This document shows positions 21,240-32,440 of a DNA stretch of 64,000 nucleotides, piece after piece (position 1 is the first letter of the stretch; every line of letters starts with the position of its first letter). The notes under the pieces were generated by a model. It worked only from the letters and a program-made list of their open reading frames with translations. It searched no databases and was not told the DNA's origin. This stretch comes from Centroberyx gerrardi (taxonomy: Eukaryota > Chordata > Actinopteri > Beryciformes > Berycidae). Made by a program: the position numbers and the translations under genes. Location: positions 3,110,501 to 3,174,500 of the forward strand of contig NC_136016.1 of NCBI RefSeq assembly GCF_048128805.1, given 5' to 3'.

Positions 21240-23460
21240 GAAATTCAGCTTGGGAGGTTTAGAGTTCATCAAATGCAGTCCAGTCAAGGGCATCGCATCT
21301 TTTCTGTCTAATGAACAAGGATAACTATGACAAAAAATTTATATTAAAACATATGTCAGACTGTCAGCAGGTTTCTATACCAACCGTTGAGCACAAAATC
21401 ATAACAGGACTAACAGATTCTATGAATATAAATTCAAATGATGCAGAAATTACCTGCCATTTATGCCACCATGACTGTCAGTTAAATTGAATATTCAGCC
21501 ATCTACAGAAAAAGAGAAATATAACTTTCCAAATGTACATGAGAGTTATGGGGAAACTGTCAGAACAGTGAGGGTGAGGCACCTAAAACCAAATCATTTG
21601 TCAGCGCCTGGTCCAGAAATAAATCCCCTGTACAGTTTCTCACAGAGTTTTTAGCCAGACCTTCACGCTGAGGACTAAATGGGATCAAGAAGTCAGGTCA
21701 GGATCGGCCCGGCACAGCTGTGGCTGGAAAAACCCCGGGAGAGGACTGCAATCACACCGCACGGGCCCTGACCCGCTGTTAGGCCGCCAGTCACCTGGGA
21801 AAATGACTAATAACACGCGACTTAATCTCCTTCCACAGATTAGACCCGGCCCACAACCGCAGCGACAGATAGCCTTTGAATCCCCCCGTCACATTGATTT
21901 TTTATTTTTTTTGGTATAGTTCTTTTTCTCAAGCTGCCTGTGACTCAAGGCATAATGCTGGCAGTCAGAGAAAAGGTGGATTCATTTAGCTACGGTTTAT
22001 GCTTTTCAGATTCTTTTTCTCAATGGGAAATGTGCGGAAACGGCAGATCTAGTTAGTCATGGCCAGTGATTTAATAGCAGTAAGTAGAAACATGGATAAA
22101 CTACAGTATATGTCTATATGTCTATATCTATATATATAATCATCATTAGGCAAATAAGCACCAAAATGGACTAAAATCAATCCTATTTTCAGAAAAGCAT
22201 TCATTTAAAAGCATTTATTTATGTTATGTCTTTTCTAGTTACTATTATGTATAGTATAGATTTCATATCATAAAGATTCATATCAGCCTATAAAGGTGGA
22301 AAACTGGGTGAGTTCACTCTCTACTACATCAATAACTGACAGCACCGCCTGACTATTTAATCCCATTTAATAGTCAAAACGGTATAAATATCATTGGGAG
22401 ATAACAAGGAGCATTAAGGTCATTTTATCCATTGTGTGTGGAAATGTTGCGTATTTGTCTGGGCGCGTCTAAATGCTAGAACGGGATTAATCATAAAAGC
22501 TCCCAAGATGAAAAAGAAATGTCTTTTTTGTCTTATCGGCGGCGCGGCTCTGAGGTGAGAGACACCGAGGCATTGTCATCCCGCGACTATCTGCATCCCA
22601 ACATCAATTAGGAGCGTTTGCGGAGGGCCCGCTGCATCAGAGAAATGCCAGGCCCGACCAGTCGGATACGGCCATTCTCCTTTCTCTCTCCTTTCAGCCG
22701 CCGTCGCCAAAAAAATACGGGCCGAGTTCTTTTGGTGTTTCGTCTCCCTTAAAATGGCTCTGGGTTGGATACGGGAGCGCCGAGAGTAGAGGTCAATACT
22801 CTCCATTTAATCACTCAGTGTGGCTTTTCCCAAACCGCTGTGTGCCGGATAAAGTCAGCAGACGGAGAAGGGCGAAGGAAGGGAGAGAAAAGAAGATGGG
22901 TAGATGGGAAGAAAGACACAGAGAGAGGAGGCGGGGTTTCTGTGTGAAACCTCGCCAGCAAGCGTTTGACAGACTTCAACGTCAATCCAAAAAAGCACTA
23001 CATTTTCACAATATGGTGTTATGGAACAATAAAAAATCATATTCAAACAGCTTTGGAAACTGTTTCAAACTGATATCAGAAAGATATTTAGATCCTGATT
23101 TCGTATCAACATCTATATCTATTTTAGTTTGGTGGGTCTGCTGGACAATGTAATTTTTTACTACTCACAAGGTTATGGCAACTCTATGCTGCCCGATCGC
23201 ATTCACATTACAGCCGGAGAGGGAGAGGCACACATGTGAATGTGGCACTTTATTGATCCCTGGAGGGAAAGTCTCTTTTTGTTTGCCTCCCTCCCTTCAC
23301 TGGGAGGTCAGAGGTCAGGGTCAGCTACAGAGCAGCGATTCTGGAGCTGATAGGCTATTCAGCAAGGCAGATGATGGACAACACAGGGGCTTTAAGCCGG
23401 GAGGTCCAGTTGAGGGACAATCTCTTTAAAAACTAGACGATCCTGGCACCCCAAAGAGAG
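21240..23460. other. Intergenic, includes a candidate conserved block
   Basis: No gene seen. 21660-21880 and 22440-22760 are GC-balanced, repeat-free and contain homeodomain-like and E-box-like words; they could be regulatory elements. 22940-23160 is AT-rich without features. Confidence 0.4.
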
Positions 23461-23468
23461 AGATAGAG

Positions 23469-23500
23469 CACTATGAGGGAGGAATAACACCTCCATAGTG
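23469..23500. repeat. Imperfect inverted repeat
   Basis: CACTATGAGGGAGG and CCTCCATAGTG face each other across a short loop, with one bulged base. Confidence 0.7.
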
Positions 23501-23516
23501 TCTTCTCTGTCTGCAA

Positions 23517-23610
23517 CAGGGTCGTTTAGTGATTGGAGAGACCGTCCCGTAACCAAAAGGTCACACATTGGATCCCCACAGCAGCCAAGTAATCTATGAC
23601 TTTTATCAAC
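23517..23610 (+). mobile_element. tRNA-derived SINE head, fragment
   Basis: 'gtcgtttagtgattggagag' resembles a tRNA/SINE A box and 'acattggatccccacag' resembles a B box, spaced about 35 bases apart as in tRNA-derived SINEs. It then runs into 'aagtaatctatgactttta', a word also found inside the MITE at 34060. It is not an intact tRNA: the boxes are degenerate and no cloverleaf closes. Confidence 0.5.
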
Positions 23611-23829
23611 TTCTGTATTCGGGCCGGTAGAATTTGCAACATCAACAAGTCTGCGGTCTCACTTCTTCTCTCCCCTTGAGGTACGGTGGCCTGTAATTGA
23701 CAAAAAGTCAAATTTTCCCAATAGAGAGGAGTGAGGTAGCTAATTAGAGCAGAGCTCCAATGGAAATGTCTAATGAGAAGATGTAAAATATCACCATGCT
23801 CAATACTGGAATACTGCTTTGTCATTTGC

Positions 23830-24514
23830 TTTTTTTAGCTTGAGGACGAGGCAAACATTTTAACGTTTAATGTTGATTTGACGCCCTGCATCAATGTTGA
23901 AAACCTGTGTACATACAGCACCAAAATAAAAGTTGAGACGTCTGTAATCCATAGTCCATAGCTGCTACCGGCATCATTTAGTGAAATCACAACCCAAATA
24001 TCTTTCTGATATCAGTTTCCAAACCTGTTTGAATATGATTTTTTACCATGCCATTGTATCATATTGTGACAATTTTGTGCTTGTTTGGGTTGACGTTGAC
24101 CTTGGCTTCCTCCTGCACATTGCCATCTGTTAAATGCTTGCTGGCAAAGTGCTGCGGATTCCAAAAAGCATCAACTACATGACTAGTGTAAAAATGTAAA
24201 TGACGCTTCCTCTCACTAGCTGCTGTTCATGCATCAGCAGTCGACACTCGGGGGACAATTACAACAGTTCTGAATCATTAGTTCAGACCATCTCCAAGCT
24301 GCCGTTGCCTCCTATGAATCCCGTTTGTGATTGATTTGAAATCGTTCTCTCAGTGGGCAGATGAGACGCCGGGCGATATTGAACACTGTCAGCCTAGTTA
24401 TGAGAAGCTGATTAATCGGATATGTTTCCATTGACTGTCTAAATATTGCTGGTTAGGGATTTTCAGAGCAAATACAGTGCCAGTTCTAAGTGGATTGTGT
24501 GGGCAAAAATGTAT

Positions 24515-24551
<37 letters not shown>

Positions 24552-24990
24552 ATCAGAGGGATGCAGATCAAACACTGTTAGCGGGTGTTGTGGGACACCC
24601 AGTGAGATGTACCAATAAATAACACAGCAAGATATTTGTGGTGAGATCTATGACTTTGCTTTACTTTGGATGATGATATGGACATAAATCATGTAAATGT
24701 ATATTTTTGTTTGCCTGGTTTGTCTGTAAATAATGTGTCTATTAGGGTTAAACTGATATATTGGGGGAATAACTGAGGGACATTTCATGTCCGTGGGATA
24801 TATCTCACATATATGAAAACTTTTAAAATGCTTTTTTATTTTCATATTTTTGAGTAAATGCCATCATCATGTATCATAGCCACTGTCATTTTTTAGGTGG
24901 TCGGGAGGAGCACCTCTATAAGAGATGGGCTCTGTGTTCGTTTGTTCACATTTTTAACACTTTTTGCCATGCACAGTGCTTAGGGGAATT
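23830..24990. other. Intergenic, no gene seen
   Basis: Unique-looking sequence with one (GT)n microsatellite at 24519-24548. No coding signal. Confidence 0.5.
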
Positions 24991-25422
24991 ATGGTCTGCA
25001 CTGTCTATAGGCCAGACCTGAGCTTGATACAGCCTTCGGGCTAGATTTGGCCCACAGGTTGGTCCTAAGTGGCTCGTGGGGTGAAAAACAAACCAAAATG
25101 AAATTTTCCCGCTGATGAGCGGTAAAAATACCAGAGCAAAAGTCTGAAGAAATTTGCTAAAGCATGTTCATAGTGTAATCAGTCATGACCTTTATTTTGA
25201 AGGAGGGTAGGTGGCTTGTATGTCTGTGGGCCTTTTTTGGGCCTCTATAGGAATGCTCACCTTGGATTATGGCACAAGGGATATTAACATCATATCCTGT
25301 GTATTGATAAATGTGCATGACTTGATACTGAAAGTGTTGCCCTCAAGCTGTGCTCAGTCCAGTCGCACTCCAGACACAACAGCTACCGCTAGCTCCGCTA
25401 GCTAACTTGCTGCAACTAACAA

Positions 25423-27118
25423 AATGAGTAGCAAAAACAGAAATATTGACACCGAATGCAAGGTATTTAACAAGGCATGGACCACTAAATAGTTCTTTAC
25501 TGAAGTAGCTGATAAAGCCGTGTGCTTAATTTTCATGGAACATGTTGACTCAAGATCACAACTTCAGTCGTCACTTCAAGGCCAAACATGCTGAAAAATA
25601 CAAGAACATGTCGCAAGAGGAGAAGGTGAGGACGTCCGAGGAATTGCTAACAAAGCTACAAAAACAGCAAGGAATTTTTACCAAGCTCCATGCAACAAAT
25701 AGAAGGACTTATCAAAACAAGTTATGTGCTGGCTCACAAAATTGCCAAGAACAGCAAACCATTCTCGGAGGGGGAATTCCTCATAAAATGCTTAGTGGAC
25801 TCTGCGGCGATAATCTGTCCTGACAAGAGGAAGACGTTTGAAAAAGTATCCCTCTCAAGATGAACAGTGACAAGACGGGTCGAGGACATAGCGGAAAACA
25901 TTGAGCAGCGGCTGAAAAGCAAGGTGGACAATTTCACCCACTTCTCTTTTGGCCCTTGACGAGAGCTTTGATGTGCACAACACAGCCCAGCTATTTATCT
26001 TTATAAGAGAAATAACCAGAAGCTTTGAGAATACTGAGGAACTTGCATCAGTGCAACCACTGAAATGCAGGGCAACAGGTAGTGAAGTTGGGACTTAAGT
26101 GGGAAAACTTAGTGGGTGTTACAACTAATGGATGTTCTAATTTGACGAGAGCGAGAGCATTACGTCACAGGCAGTTTGTTGCACTGTTGGACGACCATGA
26201 CTCTGAACATTCAGACCGGGCCTACCACATTTACCAGATGGCTCAGCTTGGGCAAATTGCTGAAAAGAATGTGGGACCAGAAAACGGAGATCCTGCACCA
26301 TTAAGAATTCTCCCTACAAAAGTAGGAGCTCTATAACGAAAAAACGACGTTGAATTTCACTTGCCCAAACAGATGTACGTACACTCTAGCACACGCTACA
26401 TCTCAAACTTTAAAACATAGTTAAAGTATACCCCAAATCTCCACTGTAACAAAATCGATCATGGCCGAATGACGCCTCGACTGCTTCGCTGGTACTGTAG
26501 TTCCGAGTGGTGCCACTTGGCCTAATATACTTCTTAAATTGCTCATTTCGCTTGATGAAATATGGTCGTAAAATACACGAGGCGACACTAATTAATTTTT
26601 ACGCGTCTTGTTGTTCTAATGATTGAATTACTTCCATTGAGCGCATCCATGCAGGACAGGACCGTTTGGGAGAGACAACAACCAATACGACCGGGTCCTG
26701 CATCAGGGCTACCATATTGCAGGCCTTGCATGGTGAGTTTTCATGACGATTTGATGATTGGAAAGCGGAAAGTGGAAAGTGACAAGCTCTTGACCACCTC
26801 TCCTTTTACATGGTGATGTGGACAATGCTCCCATTGATGTCCAAGCTGAATTTATTTATCTGCAATCTGATGCACTGCTGGCAGAGAACTTCAGATCAGT
26901 GCCACTGCTGAGATTCTGTTCATCTCTCAAAGAGGAGAACTTTCCACAGATAAGGACCCAAGCTCAGAGGATGCTTGTTCTCTCTTTATGTATGTGAACA
27001 GACATTCTTAGTGATGAAATTCAACAAGTCAAGATACAGATCCTCTCTTACCGATGATCACCTGTCAGCTGTGCTGTGCATAGCAATATCAGAAATGACA
27101 CCTGACTTCAATGCACTT
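25423..27118 (+). pseudogene. hAT-family transposase (GTF2IRD2/ZBED-like), broken
   Basis: Fragments in shifting frames follow the order of a hAT transposase. A start MSSKNRNIDTE is followed by a degenerate BED-type zinc finger with HFKAKHAEKY (about 25565). Next come ELLTKLQKQQGIFTKLHA (25645-25705), a degraded KPFSEGEF-like and VEDIAENIEQRLKSKVDNF region (25745-25935) and LALDESFDVHNTAQLFIF with the catalytic-core LALDES (25953). Then come ENLVGVTTNGC (26103), ARALRHRQF (26151), WLSLGKLLKRMWDQKTEI (about 26240-26292), DVQAEFIYLQ (26839) and the C-terminal dimerisation motif YVCEQTF..NKSRYRSSLTDDHLS (about 26988-27070). There are many frameshifts and stops; a middle segment is missing between GVTTNGC and ARALRHRQF; and about 500 bp at 26310-26810 is foreign. 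Not functional. Confidence 0.8.
26310..26810. other. Unidentified insertion inside the hAT transposase remnant
   Basis: The transposase homology stops after the LKRMWDQKTEI block and resumes at DVDNAPIDVQAEF. The interval between has no transposase similarity that I can see and no clear inverted repeats. Either a separate insertion or transposase sequence decayed past recognition. Confidence 0.45.
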
Positions 27119-28700
27119 AGAGCCCATCAGAGACTCTAGTCCTCCATCTAAGTAAGTAGGCAGAACTGGATGGATAATTGTACCACGCAGAGCTGAGATG
27201 GTATCTATGCTTCTCTGTTTGAAAGTACTGACTTGAATGCTCTTGTTCGAGCACATCAGAGAGTTTATTCCTCCAAATGAGCACACTAAGTTGGCAAAAC
27301 CATGGATGAGTAATTGTATTCCAGAAAGCCTGCTGTTGTAGTCTATGTTTATCTACTGATTTAAATGCAATTGTTCAGAGACTCTTCCTTCCACGGAGTA
27401 AGTTGGTAAAACATGGATGGGTTTTACAGAAAGCCTACTACATCTGTGCCTCTCTCTCTTTCTCATGGTGCAATAAATTGAGTAATGAGATGTGGTTTGA
27501 AATGTTTTTTTTAAACAGAAATGATAATGTTTTCTGTGGCAGAGTCTAGTGAAGACATGACTGAATTTGTGTTCGGCCCTTCACACCATGGTAAATTTCT
27601 GATGTGGCCCCCCATGGAAAATTATCACCCATCCCTGGTTTAGGCTGCAGAGCCCCTGCATAAGTGAAATCCAGTGTGCGCTCGTACACCAGACAGTATG
27701 GTAGAAGTTAAACAAGCAACCCCCCCACCCCCACCCCCCTCCACCTGAGCACCTAGCGCATTTGTTCGTGAAAACCCTGTTTTTCCCCTGTACAATTTTA
27801 ATCACAATAACCTTCTAATTATATATATTTATATATATTATAATAAAATAAGCTTATTTAGAAGTTCTTTTCATCATTTTCCTTTTATGAGATAATCACG
27901 ACAGAGAGGCATTCATTGCCAATACACCAAGTGTACGAGCCATTTTGTTAACACTGGCAAGTTTAATTTTTGCCTGTGGTTTAGTTTATGTTCTAGTTCA
28001 TTTATGTAATTTATAGACAGGTAGAAAATGGATTAGTGGAATTATATTTATGTAATTGATTGCTAACGTTAAGAAGATGCTTTTATTTTGAAAGGCTTTA
28101 CCTGTCATGGTTGTAGGGACCTGTGGGTAATAATCGCAGGTAGCAAGTTGTGAGTTTTTAGGAAGACGCCAGCACACAGTTTTTCAACTGCTTTTTTTTT
28201 TCCGTTTACTTATCTTTATAAGTTTAAATTACCATTCCCTTTTTGAATCAACACCTTCATACAACACCACCAAACTGCCAAGGTAAATGTCCTAAATCTT
28301 CATTCATACATGGAAAGCATGTTGGAAACCCTGCTGTGGCGTCTATCGTGGCTATTGTAAGAAACAATGTGGAACATATGCAATTGGAAGTCACACCAAG
28401 CATTAGGAGCGAAATAACAAATTTTATATTTCCCTCTGACCCAGAAAGCCCTGAAAGTAATGTACAGTTAATACCAGGTGTTACTAATTATCCACACACA
28501 GCCTCCCAGAATCCCTCTACTGTAGTATGTAGGATGTGTAAGTGCCTGTTGGCCAGGGAAGTTTCTATGTACGCAGTCAAGGTGAACGCTTCAAGTGGTG
28601 TCGGTCTTCAGAACGGTGGAAAAATCAACATCTTTTCATTTCAGGTCCGGTGCACATACAGTAGCTGCTCCTCAAAGTTGCCGCAACGACGGTGAGCTGT
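27119..28700. other. Intergenic, no supported gene
   Basis: 27119-27540 has a loose internal repetition ('gagactctagtcctccat', 'gagagtttattcctccaa', 'gagactcttccttccacgg') that is probably the transposon's 3' region. An open frame of 150 codons at 28243-28695 on the plus strand has no recognisable domain and no splice or codon evidence, so it is not called a gene. Confidence 0.45.
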
Positions 28701-28737
28701 AATAGACGTGACGTATAGGACGACATATGCTGCTGTA

Positions 28738-28925
28738 AAAAAAAAAAGAAAAGAAAAGAAAAACACTCCTCACACACACACTTCTGCGAAAAACACCCTC
28801 AAACCTTTGCACAGCAGATGGGGTAATGTGCACTATGAGCGTTTCCCTCTCCTCCTCCTTCCACCCCTCCTCCTCCTCCTCCTCCTCCTGTCCCCCCCCA
28901 TCCTTGTCTTTCTGTTTTTCTTCCC
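28738..28925. repeat. A-rich and (TCC)n low-complexity tracts
   Basis: An A/AAAG tract at 28738-28764, then a (TCC)n and CT-rich run at 28845-28925. Open frames on both strands here are compositional artefacts. Confidence 0.9.
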
Positions 28926-29034
28926 TTCTCCTCTGCTCCTTTACTTTCTGCCTGAGAGGAGGCAGAAGACAGCAGGCCAGGAACATGCCAAATTTACATC
29001 CAGACCAGCCACTAATGCTGTGCAATGACAGAGA

Positions 29035-29036
<2 letters not shown>

Positions 29037-29073
<37 letters not shown>

Positions 29074-29160
29074 GGGTGGGGCGGGTTATGCAATGGAAAA
29101 AAAGGACCTATCGACTGATGACAGGAACACTGTGTGAAAGAAAGTGAGATAGAGAGCATG

Positions 29161-29220
<60 letters not shown>
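29037..29220 (+). repeat. (GT)n and (AG)n microsatellites
   Basis: (GT)n at 29037-29070 and a long (AG)n run at about 29166-29219 (27 units), separated by about 95 bases. Confidence 0.97.
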
Positions 29221-29223
<3 letters not shown>

Positions 29224-30599
29224 AACAGCTACCGTTCACACATGAGATGGCCAGACTGAGCCGGGTCCTTGACTGTAGCATCGGCTGTCTGAGACATGAA
29301 ACAGAGACGGCTGTGATTTTTACTTGTGATGGTTTAAGTTTAGAGTGGTAAAGGTGCTGAAGCACGCAGTGAAAAATGCATTTGCATGCCATAGACAGAA
29401 GGATTATTTTTTTCATCTGGTTGAAAGCTTTCAGCCAGGTCTCATGCTGCGTTCCATTCAAAGTCAGAAGTTTCCAGCTGCTAGGTCATGATTACAGCCT
29501 TTGATGTCCCAGTGGTCCGGCTCAGAACAAGCACAGATGCACTGATGTACCCTGTACAGGCTCACAGCGCGCGCTTAGTTCAATTCAATGCAATGCACTG
29601 AAGCATTGCCACATGGTTATCGGTTAAATTGCCTAATTCCACAAGGGTTACTTAAATAAGTGAAGTTTGTAGGGCAGCAGAAAACAAGTTATTAAGTTAC
29701 TGTTTACAAATCCTGTTACTAACACAGGCGAGTTTGGAGCAAATTGTGGAATTTTAAGTTTAGGTTTCGTTTCCACAACGGGAGACACCACAGATGAGCC
29801 TACACTAAAGAGGCCCTCTAGAGGCCATGTGACGAAGCGTTGATGACTGACTGCCTGACCTGAATATGCCTACTGATGCCCTCGGATGTGCCGTGGGAAA
29901 AAGCAGGGAAGAAACATGGACGCCTGTGACATTTTCTTTGCCAAGTGTAAAATACTGGTCTCCATACAACAGCCTAATGTTATGTTAATGATATTTGGCA
30001 GTGTTAGCTAGCTAGTTAGCATAGAATGCTAGCAACTATGAGTGCAACTTCACATTTCAAATGTATATGTTTAGCCATTTACCACACAGGTGTTCTGATA
30101 GATTTAAGGTCATGCATTGCTGAAAATTGTATATATATACGGTATATATATAAAGTATATTTTGGGGATTAGGCTATATGTTAAATCTAATGCTTACTAT
30201 GTTTCCTACTTGGAATTTCGACTTGAAAGGCCGTTCCATTGCATTTTTCCTGGCAGGAAGTCAAAATTTCCAACTTTACAACATTTATGGAATGCATCAT
30301 AAGTTCACTAAGGTGGCGATTTGACTAGAGTGGCCATTTTGGAAAGGTAACTAAAGATCCATTGTCACAAAATCCAACTGTAACCCTGATGAAGGCATGC
30401 TGAAACATTTCCTGCACCAATAAAGACAACATCCTTCAAGATTCCTTTCTACCTTTATCTAGTTCATGCAGCTTGGTTGTAAGGCGAGGTAGCAGATGTT
30501 TTGTTTATACATTAAAACAAGGACACACAGTGTCATAGATGTGAAGCAGCCTTCACAGTTCAGCAGTACTGCAGAGAGGAGGGGAGTGAATCATACCGG

Positions 30600-30690
30600 T
30601 TCAGTGTGTCTGTAGACATTGTCATGCCTACTATCAGCCACTAGGGGCAGATAGGTTGTGTAAGTGAATGAATGAATATTTGCGTGAGTT
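30600..30690 (+). repeat. GCCACTAGGGG repeat (family D), copy 1
   Basis: 'tcagccactaggggcagata' followed by 'agtgaatgaatgaat'. The same order appears at 32207-32275 and, in part, at 30905-30965. Confidence 0.6.
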
Positions 30691-30904
30691 ACTTTCTGGA
30701 TCCATGAGGTGCTTTGCATCTAATAACTAGCTAAGTAAATAAATGTTTTAAAGTCTCCACATTTCAGTAGACTGTTCAAATGTGTAAATCATGGAGATGT
30801 AGTGAGTTATCCTAACTTACCCTCTTTGGTTCAGTTAAGAACAGGATAGTGTTGTTTTGCATCCTACTTGAACTGAATCCAAACTTACCATACAGTGATT
30901 CTTA

Positions 30905-30975
30905 GCATCCTGTGTGCCATGCCTCCTAACAGCCACTAGGGGTGGATAGGCTCACCGCGAATGAGACTAGAAAAA
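30905..30975 (+). repeat. GCCACTAGGGG repeat (family D), copy 2
   Basis: 'catgcctcctaacagccac' then 'taggggtggataggct' parallels copy 1 ('catgcctactatcagccac'). Confidence 0.55.
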
Positions 30976-31390
30976 GGACACCCATTTGGCTATTTTGCAT
31001 AATACATCATATAAAATTGCCAGTATAGACCCAGTGTAGAGGGGTCTTGGTAGGTAGTAGTATTTCTTTTAGTCTATAATCCATAATTATTGGCCTGTGA
31101 CAGCAGATAACTAGTCATGCTATTATAGCAATGGTAACAAGCAGCTCATTCAAAGAGCTTATCTAATCACAATAAATTTAAAGTGATTTGAAGTGGAACC
31201 CTGCTATGTGATTCTGTGAGTTAAATTGATGATACATGAAAAAAAACACTCCTAATACTAATATATTCCTTATTATAGAGTTATATATTGCTTATTGAAA
31301 TCAAACTTTAAAGTTTTTTTCCATGAATCACTTCACTTAATGTTACAAAGGTTTATGGAAATGTTTACAATCCTTGCAGACAGGAACTAC

Positions 31391-31426
31391 AGCCTGTTCT
31401 CATACTGTAAAGAATGAGAACAGGCT
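31391..31426. repeat. Perfect 13-bp inverted repeat
   Basis: AGCCTGTTCTCAT at 31391-31403 and its exact reverse complement at 31414-31426, with a 10-base loop. Confidence 0.9.
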
Positions 31427-32206
31427 TTACAGGCAACAGCATGATAACTAATAAAAAGTAATGCACAGTGTACAGTTTGTATCTAGAGTAATTACCAGCG
31501 CCTCTAAAGAAGCAAAGACCCTGTAATCGTTTCTTCACAAAAGGCATTGTAATCTCTTTCACTTCAGTGACACTAGAGGCCTTGGCTTTGGAATATCATA
31601 ATGAATAGTGTGAATGACTTACAACTAAGCTGTGCCATTATCAGGGTAGACACTCTTTAGCAAAGCAATCAAAAGTGATTTTCCTCCCAATTACCATGAA
31701 GGGGACACCATTGAAAAGCATTTTACCTCCCAATATAAATTCTTGTTAGCAATGACATCTAAGAGTAGAAGAAATGAATAGCTACAAGTTAGGGAAGAAT
31801 GCGTCACTTTGTATCAGTAATGTTAAGATAACGTTGGCTTTGCACAAACAGTAACTGGCTACACCAAATATGGACATGACAGCTTGTTGTTAACTCACCC
31901 CTTCATCCAAATGTGCGTTCTTTCTTTATGAAACCCAATAAACTTGGCTTTGGTTTGATCCTCATATTGCGGTAAAATGGGTTAAACTCTGATTAACTTG
32001 GAAAATTGCAGATTCTGTCCGTCATTGTTATGGTTAGCTAGAACTTCTTCCTGCTTTGACAGAAATACAATACGTCTACTTGTATGAGAACGTTGCTTAC
32101 ACTGTAGAAGAGAAACACCCATTGAAGGTGTTTCGCTGTTGCATTGGAGGCATTCCTCTGTAGATGCGGACACAGTCAGATCCTATTGGATGATTATCAG
32201 CATTCT

Positions 32207-32440
32207 CTGTGCCTCTGAACGGCCACTAGGGGCAGATATGCTAACTGTGAGTGAGTGAGTGAATGAATGAATTAAAGCTGTTTTTTTTGCACTCAGTTTT
32301 TATTTATTTTATTTTACTTTATTTACTTGTTGATTATTGTTTAGTTTGTTATGCAACAAACTCTGGGAGCTGCGATCGCAATTTCGTTGTACTTGTACAA
32401 TGACAATGAAGGAAATCTTGAATCTTGAATGAATTAGCCA
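32207..32440 (+). repeat. Family D copy 3 joined to a retroposon-like 3' tail
   Basis: Begins with 'ggccactaggggcagata' and ends with a T/A-rich tract, 'tttcgttgtacttgtacaat', then 'gacaatgaagg' and a doubled 'aatcttg'. That ending is a frequent teleost LINE/SINE 3' end. Confidence 0.5.

Larger units (their letters stand above)
25012..27640 (+). mobile_element. Decayed hAT (Charlie-like) DNA transposon
   Basis: Flanks of the transposase remnant at 25423-27118. The left flank has 'ccagacctgagcttgat' and 'agatttggcccacagg'. The right flank has 'gtgttcggccc', 'gatgtggccccccatgg' and 'cacccatccctgg'. Such 'rest of the genome is a grey-zone hAT' wording (ggcccgcgggcc, cacccctg) is typical of Charlie-type hAT termini. 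The two termini match only loosely as inverted repeats. A family C repeat copy lies within the left flank at 25240-25333. Confidence 0.65.

Noticed and set aside
23517..23590. Intact tRNA gene
   Set aside because: A- and B-box-like words are degenerate and no closed cloverleaf or terminator T run is visible; better explained as a SINE head.
28243..28695. 150-codon plus-strand open frame
   Set aside because: No recognised domain, no conserved-looking motif and no splice context. It could be chance; only cross-species conservation would revive it.
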